Shown here: in pieces, positions 1 to 10,741 of the stretch | Position numbering within the stretch: the first letter of the stretch is position 1 | Layout: each line of letters begins with the position of its first letter | Origin: Zeugodacus cucurbitae | Taxonomy: Eukaryota; Arthropoda; Insecta; Diptera; Tephritidae | DNA: 64,000 bases | Direction: 5' to 3' | Assembly (NCBI RefSeq): GCF_028554725.1 | Contig: NC_071667.1 | Location: forward strand, 72,524,001-72,588,000 | The notes under the pieces: model-generated | The model's database searches: none | Told to the model about the DNA's origin: nothing | Seen by the model: the letters and a program-made list of their open reading frames with translations, nothing else | Program-made: the position numbers and the translations under genes

Positions 1-1554
1 TACTTGTGATCTTAAGAACCACCCTATTATATTTCTAAATAACAAAAATACGAACAAATGAATTAAATTACAGCAAACACCTTATTTTGTGCCTTTTATT
101 CGGTCATTTAGACATTATACGCAGCATCACCAATCCCTTCTCACTCACGTCACTAATCTGTCATTCAAACGCACCTCAAAAAATCACCACCGAGCTCTCA
201 AGCATCTTCATCTTTCAACAATTTCAACACGCTCAGTGACTTTTCATCCACTCAACAGGCTAGCAATGGCTCACTTTGACAGTCTATCGAGCTGTGCTGC
301 CGTCCGTCCCAATATCGTAATTCAATGTATGCAAACAATAGCAACAATTTAAGTTAATGTCAGCGGTGACAAATGTGCAAATTAATGTGGGGGAAAAAGT
401 GTGCACAACAACAACGAGTCAGAGAGAGAGTCACTGTTGTAAAGGTTACAGGTTTCAGGCACAACAACAGCAAAGCTAATGTAAGATGTAATTTGAAAGA
501 TTCTTGCCGTGCTCTGCTTTTATGTTTCTTTATTTTATAAATTGAGTTCATATTTCAGGCAGCGCCAGGTACAATTTGTCGTCGAAAATTACATGCAACA
601 TAAATCTTGAGTATTCATAAAGCAACAGATTTTAGCTGCTTCAAATTTTGACGAATTAATGGAGGCAAGGTTGCTTTTGAAGAAGTGTCTGTGAGAAGAT
701 TTGTGGAGAAATATGAAGAATTGCTTAAAAAGTTTGAATAATGTAGTTAAGAAGGTAAGGGTAACAGCTTACTTTTCTACTGCGAATATAATATTAATAC
801 ATGTTACTCATACGCCATGTCGTGACTATGAAAATTCTGAATTTGAAATTAAAATTTGTTTAAAATCGTTCAATTGAAAAATCAAAAAACCCATAATTTA
901 TAACGGTTTCACGAGTGAACTATTTGTTTGACAATTTGCCGAATTGTCATGACGATTTTAATTCACTCGCTTGCACTGTTATTGCCCTCTTGGCTATGAG
1001 CAAATACTGTATAATTGTAGAGCCACGCATGCAAAGTCAATTGACGGTTGTGTGGTGACATACTCACACATACAAACACACATTTTAGTGCATTCGCTTA
1101 ATTAGCAAAACGTGCCAACAACACTATATCGCTGTGAGTAAGCCACACCGCAGCCAACTTCACCAGCCACAATGTGCAACACCATACCGTAGTATTTACA
1201 TAGGTATGTTATAATTACAGTATCATTGCGCCGCATGTTAATTTGCATTGTGCAATATAATACCTAAAAGCGCTTACTTACAAACCGCCCATATTAACGT
1301 GGTTGCATGCCACATGCAATATGCGCTCAATGTTAATTTACTTACACTTTGGCTGCTGCATACCACACTCATACTAAATATAGTATTTACTATGTGAACA
1401 CATATGCCGTTATTGCACATATGTTCAGCTATATGTAAACTCGTATTACATTGCGGTTGACGTAGCGCGTCAGCACAATTGTTGCATTCCACAGCTTAGT
1501 TCTAAGCAATCCGTGCTTTGTGCTTCACAGGCTTCAATTAAAATGGTAATGAGT
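1..1554. other. Non-coding fly DNA, no gene seen
   Basis: AT-rich sequence with CA-rich patches and a short GA tract near 419-431. The open frames are short and have no recognisable protein character. No transposon ends were found. Confidence 0.5.
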
Positions 1555-2198
1555 GGGTTAGTGGTATATATATATATATTTGGCGTAGAAACCGCTTTAA
1601 GCGATTATTGCCGAATCCACCAGAGCGCGCCACTCATTCATCCTGTTTGCTTTTTGGCGCCAACTGGAAACACCAAGTGAAGCCAGGTCACTTTGCACTT
1701 GGTCTTTCCACCGGAGTGGAGGTCGTCCTCTTCCGCGGCTTCCTCCAGCGGGTACTGCATCGAATACTTTCAGAGCTGGAGTGTTTTCTTCCATCCGTAC
1801 AACATGACCTAGCCAGCGTAGCCGCTGTCTTTTTATTCGCTGAACTATGTCAATGTCGTCGTATAAATCGTACAGCTCATCGTTCCATCGTCTGCGGTAT
1901 TCGCCGTTGCCAATGTTTAGAGGACCATAAATCTTGCGCAAAACCTTTCTCTCGAAAACCCCAAGAGTCGTCTCATCGGATGTTGTCATCGTCCACGCTT
2001 CAGCGCCATACATCAGGACGGGAATAATGAGCGACTTATAGAGTTTGATTTTGGTTCGTCGAGAGAGGACTTTACTTTTCAATTGCCTACTCAGTCCAAA
2101 GTAGCACCTGTTGGCAAGAGTGATTCTGCGTTGGATTTCAAGGCTGACATTGTTGTTGTTGTTAATGCTAGTTAGTTAGGGTTAGGGTTAGTGGTATA
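1555..2198 (-). mobile_element. 5'-truncated RTE-type non-LTR retrotransposon, 3' end, with 14-bp target duplication
   Basis: The minus strand reads through the C-terminal part of an RTE-clade reverse transcriptase polyprotein. Family hallmarks are visible in order: SLEIQRRI, LYKSLIIPVLMYGAEAW, RKIYGP, RLRWLGHVVRM, GRPPLRWKDQV and a terminal WRALVDSAIIA. The frame is open from about 2160 down to the stop near 1597, so the remaining code is undamaged, but the endonuclease and catalytic reverse transcriptase domains are absent. The element ends in an AT-dinucleotide tail at 1569-1580. The 14-mer gggttagtggtata lies at both 1555-1568 and 2185-2198 and is the expected target-site duplication. This is a dead-on-arrival, 5'-truncated insertion. 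The same 3' end recurs at 24601-24864. Confidence 0.9.
1597..2160 (-). pseudogene. RTE reverse transcriptase, C-terminal fragment
   Basis: This is the coding part of the truncated retrotransposon. About 185 codons are open on the minus strand. They cover the end of the reverse transcriptase thumb region and the conserved C-terminal tail of RTE proteins (LMYGAEAW, RLRWLGHVVRM, GRGRPPLRWKDQV). There is no genuine start codon: the frame enters from the truncation point near 2160. The catalytic YxDD box and the endonuclease lie upstream in a full element and are missing here. The fragment cannot act on its own. The long intact frame suggests a fairly young insertion. Confidence 0.85.
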
Positions 2199-3560
2199 GA
2201 AGTATATTATTTGTAGAAATCATCAGTGATACTGAGATTAGTGTAGAAAATCCACACCCTTGGGAGTTACAAAGTTTAATGTCATCCGTTCTTGGGTGGT
2301 ATTAACTATAAGTCAATATTGAATTCATACATTCTAAGTGAGATTAAATAATAAATTAATTAAATATCAAATTAAACTTAAATTTAAACATTGAGTGAAT
2401 TAAATTTCGAGCAAACTTCGTTCAAAGTTAGAGAAATTTTGATGGATTTAATCAAATTTTTTAAACGTGTTTTCTTAAACTAATTCTAGTATTTACTATT
2501 TTGTATTATTTAAAACTATATTATATCTTTTATTTATTTTTTCAGGTACGTACTCATCTAAGCACCCTTTCTACATAAGGTAAATTCATTTAATTACAAA
2601 CATATCTGCTCTTTAACCCTTTTTGCTAGACACTTACATTGTAATTTTATCTTCAATGAACTTAAATTAAGGTAAAAGACTCTTAAATGTTATTAAGTCA
2701 CGCAATAAAGCATTAATTCACAAATGTATCCGTAAATATGTACATAGACGTTTATATAACTACAGCGTCAGATCCGGAATTTGTTATGTAGTTAACAATT
2801 TGTGGGACATTTAATGTCGAATTTATTTTCAAAACGAAAATTCTCAACATATTGTCAATAGATTCTCAACAGTTTCTCAACAGTATTACAATAGTATACT
2901 AACAGAAGGTTTATTTTAAGGATACGATTTGGCTTACATTTCCAACCATACTCTAAGACAAAAAGAAGTTTCAGTAAAAGTACGCTTAAAAGCGCATAAA
3001 AGTTTAAATGAGTTTAAAATTGTTCAAACTCAAATCGCTATTGGGAATTGGTTTGATAATTACAATGACTCAAATGTTTGAAGTTTAACTATTGTTGAAA
3101 ATATTTTCACCTATTAAATTTCATCATTTTTATTTCAAAAAGCTATTACACCAATAGTTTCGAAGTTCTTATAAGTCTAACTTAAACTCTAAGTTCTTAC
3201 AAGAGAATAACAGCCTATAAAATCTTTATAAATATAACTTAAAACTTTTTTTAATCACATCAACAATATAAAAGAAAAGAATAGATATACTCTAACACCT
3301 TCCCAAATATATATAAAGAATTCCAATAAGAAGGATTCCATAAATGGATATACAAACAATATCAAGGAACACGTCTTGTGAAAATAAAATATATTACATA
3401 TATTTTATGAACTCAAATTTTATTAAATAATTCTTTAATAATGCCGTCCTTTGACGGTGAAAACAAGGTGAATACTCCAAACATTCATTTCATATAATTT
3501 ACAGCGAAATTTAAACATATGGTTAACCAACCAAAAACACAATAATATTGCCACTAAGCA
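2199..3560. other. AT-rich non-coding DNA
   Basis: Very AT-rich sequence with poly-A and poly-T runs. No coding frame of note and no recognisable transposon ends. Confidence 0.45.
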
Positions 3561-3569
3561 CATCTAAAC

Positions 3570-3831
3570 AATCTGCACAATCACTTATGCACAGCCAACA
3601 AGCCAAATCGACTGCAGTCACCAGCCATATCATTTCTACAAAGATGACACCGTGGAAGTGCACCTGAATTCCAGGATAGTACTGCCAGCAAACGGCAGCG
3701 AGGACTACACCATTTGTGACAGTCGAAAACTTGGCAGAGTTCTTGTATTTTTATTTTTCTTTGCCTTAAAAAGTTATTATCCTTTGCAACCTTGTGTGTG
3801 CGTTCAAACGCCATCAGTGGCTGAAATGTAA
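3570..3831 (+). CDS. Possible host exon, product unknown
   Basis: A plus-strand frame is open from just after a stop near 3568 to the stop at about 3831, roughly 87 codons with no ATG at its start. The first two thirds read like real protein, including KDDTVEVHLN and LPANGSEDYTIC with two cysteines. Over about 48 codons (3594-3740) a little more than half of third positions are G or C, which is high for this AT-rich window. A possible splice acceptor, a CAG preceded by a weak pyrimidine stretch, lies at about 3594. No good GT donor is visible after 3740, and the downstream part becomes hydrophobic and low in complexity. I do not recognise the family. It could be one internal or terminal exon of a fly gene, or a chance frame. 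A 133-codon frame on the opposite strand over the same interval looks like its shadow. Confidence 0.25.
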
Positions 3832-3849
3832 ATAACGGAAAATGACATA

Positions 3850-5521
3850 TCAAGCAAAACATTGCGGATAACAACAATATTTCGTTTGCTCGGTTAGCTG
3901 CCGGAGACAAGGATAAACTGTCGCACGGCGTGTTAAGCCAGCTAAAGTAGCGTGTGTATGTGGCAAGCAGTTCGCAAAGCAAGGATTTATGTTTATGGAA
4001 AAATAAAAATGAGAGGAATAATTTTTCAAATTTCTGTGAACTATAAAGAGGTTCATACTGGGTCGATGCTTAATATGAGATATAAAAAATTATGCACGAA
4101 GTATTTCTTATTATTTTGAAACAACTTGGTTCCGAAGTATTGCTCTTATATAACCTGATGTGTATGGAATCGTTCAGATCACATTTTCCTTTAAAAAACT
4201 AGAAGCATTTATGATCTTACTAGTTACTAGTTCATTGTTGAGTAATATTTTTATTGAGGAAAGAAAAAAAATAAAGGAGGGAACAAGAAATTTTGCTGAA
4301 ATACTCACGGTAGGTTGAAGTTCGTAACTATAGTTTTATTCGAGTAGTTTGTGGTTTGGAGCATGTGGTATTGTAGTTCATTTGCAGCATTTGATCCATT
4401 CATTATCTTAAAATGGAGTTTATTGTTGTTATTGAAGCTATATAACACATTTTCCAATAATTTCGACTACTTTGGAATATATTCTACGTTCTATATTTTA
4501 TCTAAATATAGACATTCTTTAACTTCTGGTTTGAAACTCAGCTAAAAACCACTAAAATATTAAATGTTGCCTACCATTAGGCGCTGCACACAATCACATC
4601 TCCAATAAGTATGCCTACTTTTTGAGAACAAAATTTACTTTACGAAAGAAACTTAACTCAACTCGTAACTAATCTCATGAAGAAGAAGAAGAAGAAGAAG
4701 AAAAAGAAGACGACGAAGAAGAAGGAAAAGTAATTTCCTAAAAAAATCTGCAAACAGTTTTAAATTGTCAATTTGACTTCGCTTTAACATATTAAAACGG
4801 TCAATGCTATTAAGTTCGAGCTTTGCGTTCTTCTTTCTATTTTCTATATTTTTTTGAATATGTTTTTCTTCTTCAGTCGCAATTGTATGTAACATTGTCG
4901 GCAACATATTCTACATACTAACACATTAGTATATAAACTCATCTCAACTCGTATTAATTTATTTTTATTGCGCTATTTTATTTCACTTTCACATTTCTAC
5001 TTTAACTAGTTGAGCTTACGCTTTTTTGCTGTGTACGCCTTGAACTTAGTTCTTATTCTGCCTACTTACATACTGTTTGTTATTTTCTTCGCTTTAATTT
5101 GGCTTATAAGTATTACGGTTATATCTTTTTACGCATTTCCTTTCGACCTCTTCTAGCATTTGGTTCTTTATTTTTTGTCTTTTTCTTCACATATTCTGTT
5201 GCAAATCTTATTTCCTTGTGAGCCTGTGTGTCTTCCTACTACACTTCACAGCACTAAAAATAAATTAATTTCGTATTTCATCTACGCACTTGTTCTTGCT
5301 ATCATTGTTACGTAGGCGTATCGGTGTCAAATAGTTGGGCAAGTGAAATTGTGGTTCTACATAGTTGTGGGCGTATAAAACACCAGAATGGGGATAAACG
5401 CTCTTTAGGTAAAAAGGAATAAGAAAGAAGCTGAGATGTGTAAAAACAGTGTTACATATGGAGCATTTGTATTTATAAATACACCAGAACAATTTTATTT
5501 TACATAATGAGGCATTGGTAT
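3850..5521. other. Non-coding DNA with a GAA microsatellite
   Basis: No gene seen. The only notable structure is the (GAA)n run at 4678-4728. Confidence 0.45.
4678..4728 (+). repeat. (GAA)n microsatellite, imperfect
   Basis: A run of GAA triplets interrupted by AAA, GAC and GAC units. It gives a purine-only strand of about 50 bases. Confidence 0.85.
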
Positions 5522-6392
5522 GCCACAATTAGGGATGCAAACGATGTATCGATGTTTTCGTCTAAAAGCGTCGATGTTAGCCATCGATGTTTTGAATCTA
5601 AAAATATCGATGCATCGATATCACTTTCAACGATGTTTTATGTCGATGTTTTATAAAAAAATTTCACTTCACACTTTTTCGGGTATTAACTCGAAACCCT
5701 CTATTTGGATACGATTTATTACATTGGAATTCGATTTTTGTAAAATACGGAGAATTCGTTAAGGGAATGTGGGCTTGGACAATACTGCGGTTACTTTTAT
5801 GATTTATTTATACAATTTAATTCTGGCGTAGGCTACTGCGTTAGATCAGAGATTCCAATTACTGCATTTTAAAGATGCTATGGCTAAAAGAAATACTTTT
5901 GTTTTGTTTCATAAAAAATTCAAAGAATCGCGCTGATACAACAGAATCTTCGGATGAGTGTGAAACAGAATACTCGTTTGATATTTGAAACCAGAATAAA
6001 CATTTGGTCCACCAGAAGGTGAAATGTAAGCTGTCAAATTTATCTACAATTACAGGGACGGAAGGTTGAAGAGATAAAGTATCTCGGCTGTTACCCATAC
6101 CAATCAGAAGCCAATAGAGTTTGCGTTCACATGAATACTGTGTTTCCGGAGTTGTATAAATAGGCTTATTAATATTTACACGGCCACTTCAGTGCCGAGT
6201 AAACGACCGTTTTCTAAGGGCAACTATCACGCAGAAGTAAAATCGAAAAGAAATGACAGTGAAAAACATCGATGTTTCAATGTATCTTTGTTTTAATGGC
6301 CGATGTTTTTGATTTCGATGGGTTTTGAAGAGACATCGATACATCGAACCATCGATGTTTCATTTCACGATGTTTGCATCCCTAGCCACAAT
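5522..6392 (+). mobile_element. hAT-superfamily DNA transposon derivative, 855 bp, with 8-bp target duplication
   Basis: The element spans 5530-6384. It starts TAGGGATGCAAAC and ends with the inverted GTTTGCATCCCTA. It is flanked by a perfect 8-bp duplication, gccacaat, at 5522-5529 and 6385-6392, which is the hAT signature. Just inside both ends are clusters of the motif ATCGATGT in both orientations (5543-5655 and 6266-6366). They are typical subterminal transposase-binding repeats. Near the right end the plus strand keeps a decayed hAT C-terminal dimerisation segment, FPELYK-x-AY then ATSVPSKRPFSKGNY, with stops and a frameshift. The element is non-autonomous and derived from a coding hAT element by deletion and decay. 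Confidence 0.88.
6140..6275 (+). pseudogene. hAT transposase C-terminal (dimerisation domain) remnant
   Basis: The codons from 6183 read ATSVPSKRPFSKGNYHAEVK. This matches the conserved core of hAT transposase C-termini, normally A-T-S-V-P-S-E-R followed by V-F-S. Upstream, in another frame, FPELYK and AY-x-YL match the helix that precedes this core. Two stops and one frameshift separate the pieces. The catalytic domain and the BED zinc finger are gone, so no protein is made. The fragment shows the direction and ancestry of the surrounding element. Confidence 0.7.
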
Positions 6393-6527
6393 ATTCGGTA
6401 TTCGGTACTAAGGGAAATTTCGTTAATTTAGCGAAATTAGTTGGCAATTATCGGGGAGAGTTCTAACATGTACATACTTTTATATTTTAATGTCTTCTTC
6501 TATGAAGAAACGAAAGGTTTGTGATTC

Positions 6528-6712
6528 GATTATTTCTAGAATTTTGTTGTAAGTGGCATAAGAGGGATATTTTATACCAAATTTAATCCGAATCAATGGA
6601 GCTGTCTGTGCGTTAAGAAATTTCGAATTCCAACAGATTTGGTTAAAAGTGGTATAAAAGGGACATTTTATTCCAAATTTGATACGAATCGATCCAACTG
6701 TTTTTAAGAGAT
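6528..6712 (-). repeat. Degenerate two-unit tandem repeat, unit about 110 bp
   Basis: The segment AAGTGG-x-ATAA, followed by GGGA-ATTTTAT-CCAAATTT and CGAATC, occurs twice, about 110 bp apart. The minus strand shows this as two imperfect peptide repeats, SIRIKFGIKCPFYTTFN and LIRIKFGIKYPSYATYN. It is more likely a diverged repeat than a protein gene. Confidence 0.45.
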
Positions 6713-7549
6713 GAAAATTCGCATCACAACAGTTTGTGTATACTATAGGTCTCCGTCGGAATGTATCGTAGTAAGTTTTCAATTCTTTCTTGATCCAATC
6801 TCAAATATTGATAAAACCCCGAATTCTAAAGTTTTTGAATTTATTTATTTTATTATCTACCGTTATAGCTCTTTTTAATTGCTATTCCTGCAACCAAAAG
6901 ATATTTTGAAGCAAAAATCTTAAGTAAAAATGTATGCGCCCTTGAGCAGGAATATTTTCACTTGACTATTTTTACACGTCGTCATATATCATTTTGGATT
7001 ATCAAATTTTGTGCGCCCCACCTTCGCCACACAAACAAGCTTGTATAGCTGCTTATCGGCTAACATGATTACCAAATATGTTTGTGGGGTAAACAAGTGG
7101 TTAGCCCAAAATCAAAAAATGAGAAGAAGAATGTTTTGCAATAAATTACAAGCTTATCAACAAGATACTTGCAGCTATAGCATATAGTAATTGAATTTTG
7201 TTGCAACAGGCCACCATGTAACATAATATTACAACAACATATGCTTGTATATAGTAGAAGTATATATCATAGACGGGTGAAAGTGGCAAATATTTAACAC
7301 TTCTCAGCAAGTAACAGTAAACCTTTAGCAGGCTTAACTGATTGAGCACATAAGCACTGCATGAAGTGCTACCTGTCGTTAGATTGGCACCTACAGCCAC
7401 CACAGCGCTCAAGCAACTGCTGGTAACATATAATGTATGTGTGTATGTGTTTATTGTTGTTGTTGTTGCCTCGTTTTATATTTCAAGAGTAAGCTTATTA
7501 AAATATTGTTTTAATAGTTATTCTGCCTTTTGGCGTTGCAACACAGCGC

Positions 7550-7574
7550 TTTTTCTTCTTCTTCTTCTTCTTCG
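7550..7574 (+). repeat. (TTC)n microsatellite
   Basis: About seven TTC triplets in a row. Confidence 0.8.
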
Positions 7575-8506
7575 GCTTACTCGCAGTTGACGCCAACACT
7601 CATACGCCCTGTAGTGACCGCCCACTGTGGGCATGCGCATATGTGTATGTATGTGTGTGTTGCAACAATGTTGCACAAGCAAGTAACACGAAGCTTTTGC
7701 AAAATGTATGTGTGTGTTATTTATTTTAGTTGTTGTTGTAATTGTTGCTTTCGTCATTGCCTGCTGGCTTTCGCAAACAACCAGCTGGCATTTTAACGCC
7801 CTTTGCTTGTCTTGCTTGCCTGGCTGCCTGCACTCCACTTGCTTTTACTTCATTTTCTTATTTCCCTTTACTGTTGTTGTTGCTGTTTGTAATTTCTTTA
7901 CACTGCAACATGTAGTAAAATGCAATTTTGTGGGCACATACAAACAAACGCATGCACATTGACACTCATATATATATTTATCTACAAATAAGTGAGTAAA
8001 AATTCTTGCTCGCCAACGTTTTCTATAGCATCCTTTCATTTATACTTGTATGTATGTATGTATATATGTGTTAACAGTTATGTGCATGTAGGCACTCACT
8101 GACCCATTAATAATAATCTAGGCACATGTCCTCGTCGTAGTCTGGTCGTGGCAACAGCGTAAAAACACCAATAAACACAGAACGGAAGCACCGGGTGCAG
8201 CAAAAAGTTGCACAAATAAAGGGACAGAAGAATGCAATCATCGCTCACACACACAAACATACAAATATATATGATTCTCCTTTCATTTGCATTGCAGACT
8301 ATAGCCTCAGCTCATATTTACCAAGGTATACTTGTAAGCCTTTCATATTTACTTAACTCCACAGGCTTGAAGTGGGCGAATGCTTACATTTTTAATATTA
8401 AATTGAAGTAGTTAAATGAAATATTTAATACAGATCCAGGGTAATTCGTTTAGGCATATAAGGGCCTAGTTGTTAGGATGAGCTTCGGAAACTGATAGGG
8501 CAAGGA

Positions 8507-8893
8507 TCAAATCAGCGATATGTTGAAGAACCTCGCTTTGATGCGGATTGTGGCAAGACGTTCATCCACCGGGGTGAATGCCAGGACTCGGCGACGTAGT
8601 CTCTCTCCCACCCCAAATCCAACACCGAATTTGCGCTCCTTTATATGGCCGCTGTAGTAGATGTCACAAGGACCCACCTTCTTCCGTCCTTGTCCCGTCC
8701 ATCGCACTTCTTGGACGGCGGTGATGTCAGCCTTTAGTTGTATGAGGACATCAACCAGCTGGGCAGAGGCACCTTCCCAATTAAGAGTCCGGACATTCCA
8801 GGTGCATGCCCTCAAATCATGATCCTTAGTACGTTTGCAGGGGTCGTCATCAAAAGGGGGGTTTCTCATCCGAGGCTCGGTGTTTGTTTTCAT
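8507..8893 (-). pseudogene. RTE endonuclease domain, N-terminal fragment
   Basis: About 128 codons are open on the minus strand. The likely start is the ATG at 8893, which directly follows the leader shared with the second copy. Residues visible: the CTWNVRTL strand that opens the AP-endonuclease fold, a glutamate in QEVRW that would coordinate the metal, YYSGH, and FTPVDERLA. A complete RTE protein is roughly a thousand residues long. This one keeps only the first part of the endonuclease and hits a stop where the family continues, so it cannot be functional. Confidence 0.8.
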
Positions 8894-9135
8894 TGGGGAG
8901 ATTTTTTTTATGTGGTGGGTCCCAAGCCCTGCGCACAACCGCAGAAGCGGGCTTCGCCTTCTCACTTTAGCTCGCCTCCAAACGGATGTCTGTTAGCTAC
9001 CCAGGGGATACTTGGTCTAAAACCGGAAGTCGTGAGCTGCTTGAGTCATATGCAAAAGAATCGTTCCTGACCACTCCCAAGTGAATGGCAATCAGAAACT
9101 TTCCTCACTTGCGTGAACTTCTACATATGACCCCA
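8507..9135 (-). mobile_element. RTE-type non-LTR retrotransposon, 5' end with endonuclease domain
   Basis: The minus strand carries the 5' untranslated leader (about 9135 down to 8894) and the start of an RTE polyprotein. The leader matches 24881-25130 base for base over most of its length, which fixes the element's 5' end near ATATGTAGAAGTTCACG. The protein part holds an APE-like endonuclease N-terminus: CTWNVRTL, then QEVRWTG with the catalytic glutamate, then FTPVDERLATIRIKARFFNI. The sequence stops resembling the family just after this and the whole 3' part is absent. That is unusual for a LINE and implies a later deletion or rearrangement. It is not the missing 5' end of the copy at 1555-2198, because that copy has its own target duplication. 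Confidence 0.85.
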
Positions 9136-10336
9136 TCCCCCCATGTATGGATGTAGGGATACAATAATTTGAGGCTAGAATGTTAGGTTGTGGCTCTTTT
9201 TGGAAGTAGAAAAAATACAATTTTTACTCTTTGTCCATTAAACTATTTAAATGCTTTCAAGAGGGTTTGAACATGTTAGTCCGTTTTATGGGGTTTGATA
9301 TATCTTAGAGATTCAAAAGAGGGATATTTTTACTACTTTTATCGTGCATATCAAAAATACATATTTAAACAGTATTTTCTGAAATTTTTATTTAAAAATT
9401 CCGAAAACTTCACCGTTAGTACCCCATCTCCATTGACGTGTTCAAAAAAATTATCTTGCCGAAAATAACATAACTCATTATTGGTTCATCATCATCATCA
9501 AGGGACCAAAAATATTTCCATAGTACATGGCTAAATCTAGTTAATGAACGAAGAAAAGTAATTAAAATTTGCATTTTTGACAGATTTCGAATGGACAGAT
9601 TTTAATGGAAAATAATTTTTTGCAGTTTATATTATATATTCATTTATTACCAGTATAGTATTATATACGTCATATGTTTAGTTATATCTATATAGTATCT
9701 CATAAATGGTAATCTATAATTTTCTAAAAACTTCTTATAAAGATGAGTGGGAATCAACAAGTCTCTCTCCTCTCGATTGATTCGCAATTATTCCAACCAC
9801 TGACCCCCCTTGTTAAATAAAAAAAATAAATTATATATCAAGACCATTAAAACAAAGTAGAGAACCTTCGAAACCGTATGTGTCTCTAAAGTAAAGTATC
9901 AAATGCCCAGTATGTTTTTATGTAATATTTTTTTCTTCTCTATCTCTTTTTCACTTTGCCTTTTGCTTCATGGTGGACGCTTATGTTCTATTTGTGGTTA
10001 TTTTCAGATAAAATCAGGCTAAACGCCATTTATTTCTATAAACTTCAGAGTTTTCAGTAGCATAAAGCAATTTAAGAACATTAAATACAGAATTCCATTT
10101 GAATTTGAAAATTCCAAAAGCTATTTTAACACAAATTGACATTTTTTTTTAAATCAGTGACCATTAATTTTATTTCATATTAACTCTAAAGAGCTGAGGT
10201 GATGACGAATATAGCCTGAGAAGGTATTAACTCCTATGAACTCAGAATAATATATTTTGTGATGAATCAGCTCTATCCTATTTACTCTATAGGGCAAGGA
10301 CCTATTTACTCTATCCTATTTAATTTTCCCAAAGGT
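9136..10336. other. AT-rich non-coding DNA
   Basis: No gene or transposon end recognised. Contains a short ATC run near 9487-9501. Confidence 0.4.
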
Positions 10337-10340
10337 AATA

Positions 10341-10737
10341 GCCTTTTCACACAGGAGCTAATTGATCAATTAACCGACATCTGCTCGATTAAAACGTTGA
10401 TTAAGATCGATTTACCACACAAGATAAAAATCTACATTTCTTTTCAATTGAATTTTAATAAATTTTAATGCAACTCTATGACAAATACCGTATTTGTAAT
10501 TATATATATCTTCTTTGTCTACGATTGGCTGTCTTTTTTTTTTGATAAAAAAGCTACGGTAGATGTCGCTGCTAAAAATAGCAATCAGCTGATGAAACTT
10601 ACCAAGTTTTTATGAAAAGCAAAAACAAAAATGTAAATCAGCTGATCGGTTATCGAGTAGCCGGCAGTATAAAAGGCAAAAAAGGGTTTCTCAATCAAAA
10701 TTTTGATTGGTCAATTAATTTTGCTGTGTGAAAAGGC
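10341..10737 (+). mobile_element. MITE copy 1, 397 bp, perfect 14-bp inverted ends
   Basis: It begins GCCTTTTCACACAG and ends CTGTGTGAAAAGGC, a perfect inverted repeat. AATA lies directly outside both ends (10337-10340 and 10738-10741), a possible 4-bp target duplication, although a TA target is also possible. Subterminal segments TTGATCAATTAA and TTGATTGGTCAATTAA extend the inverted symmetry. The interior holds two CAGCTGAT motifs and CGGTTATCGAGTAGCCGGCAG and has no coding capacity. Related copies are at 15885-16391, 21938-22326 and, truncated, 26985-27050. The transposase that moved it is not in this window. Confidence 0.88.
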
Positions 10738-10741
10738 AATA

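Larger units (their letters stand above)
6393..8506. other. Non-coding DNA with short tandem tracts
   Basis: No gene seen. It contains a degenerate two-unit repeat at 6528-6712, a TTC run near 7550-7574, and GT/TA-rich tracts near 7640-7720 and 8045-8070. Confidence 0.45.

Noticed and set aside
1608..2027. 139-codon plus-strand frame
   Set aside because: It is the antisense shadow of the RTE C-terminal code on the minus strand.
2171..2190. GTTAGTTAGGGTTAGGGTTA, telomere-like
   Set aside because: Only two or three units, located at the border of an RTE insertion and overlapping its target duplication. Flies lack TTAGGG telomeres.
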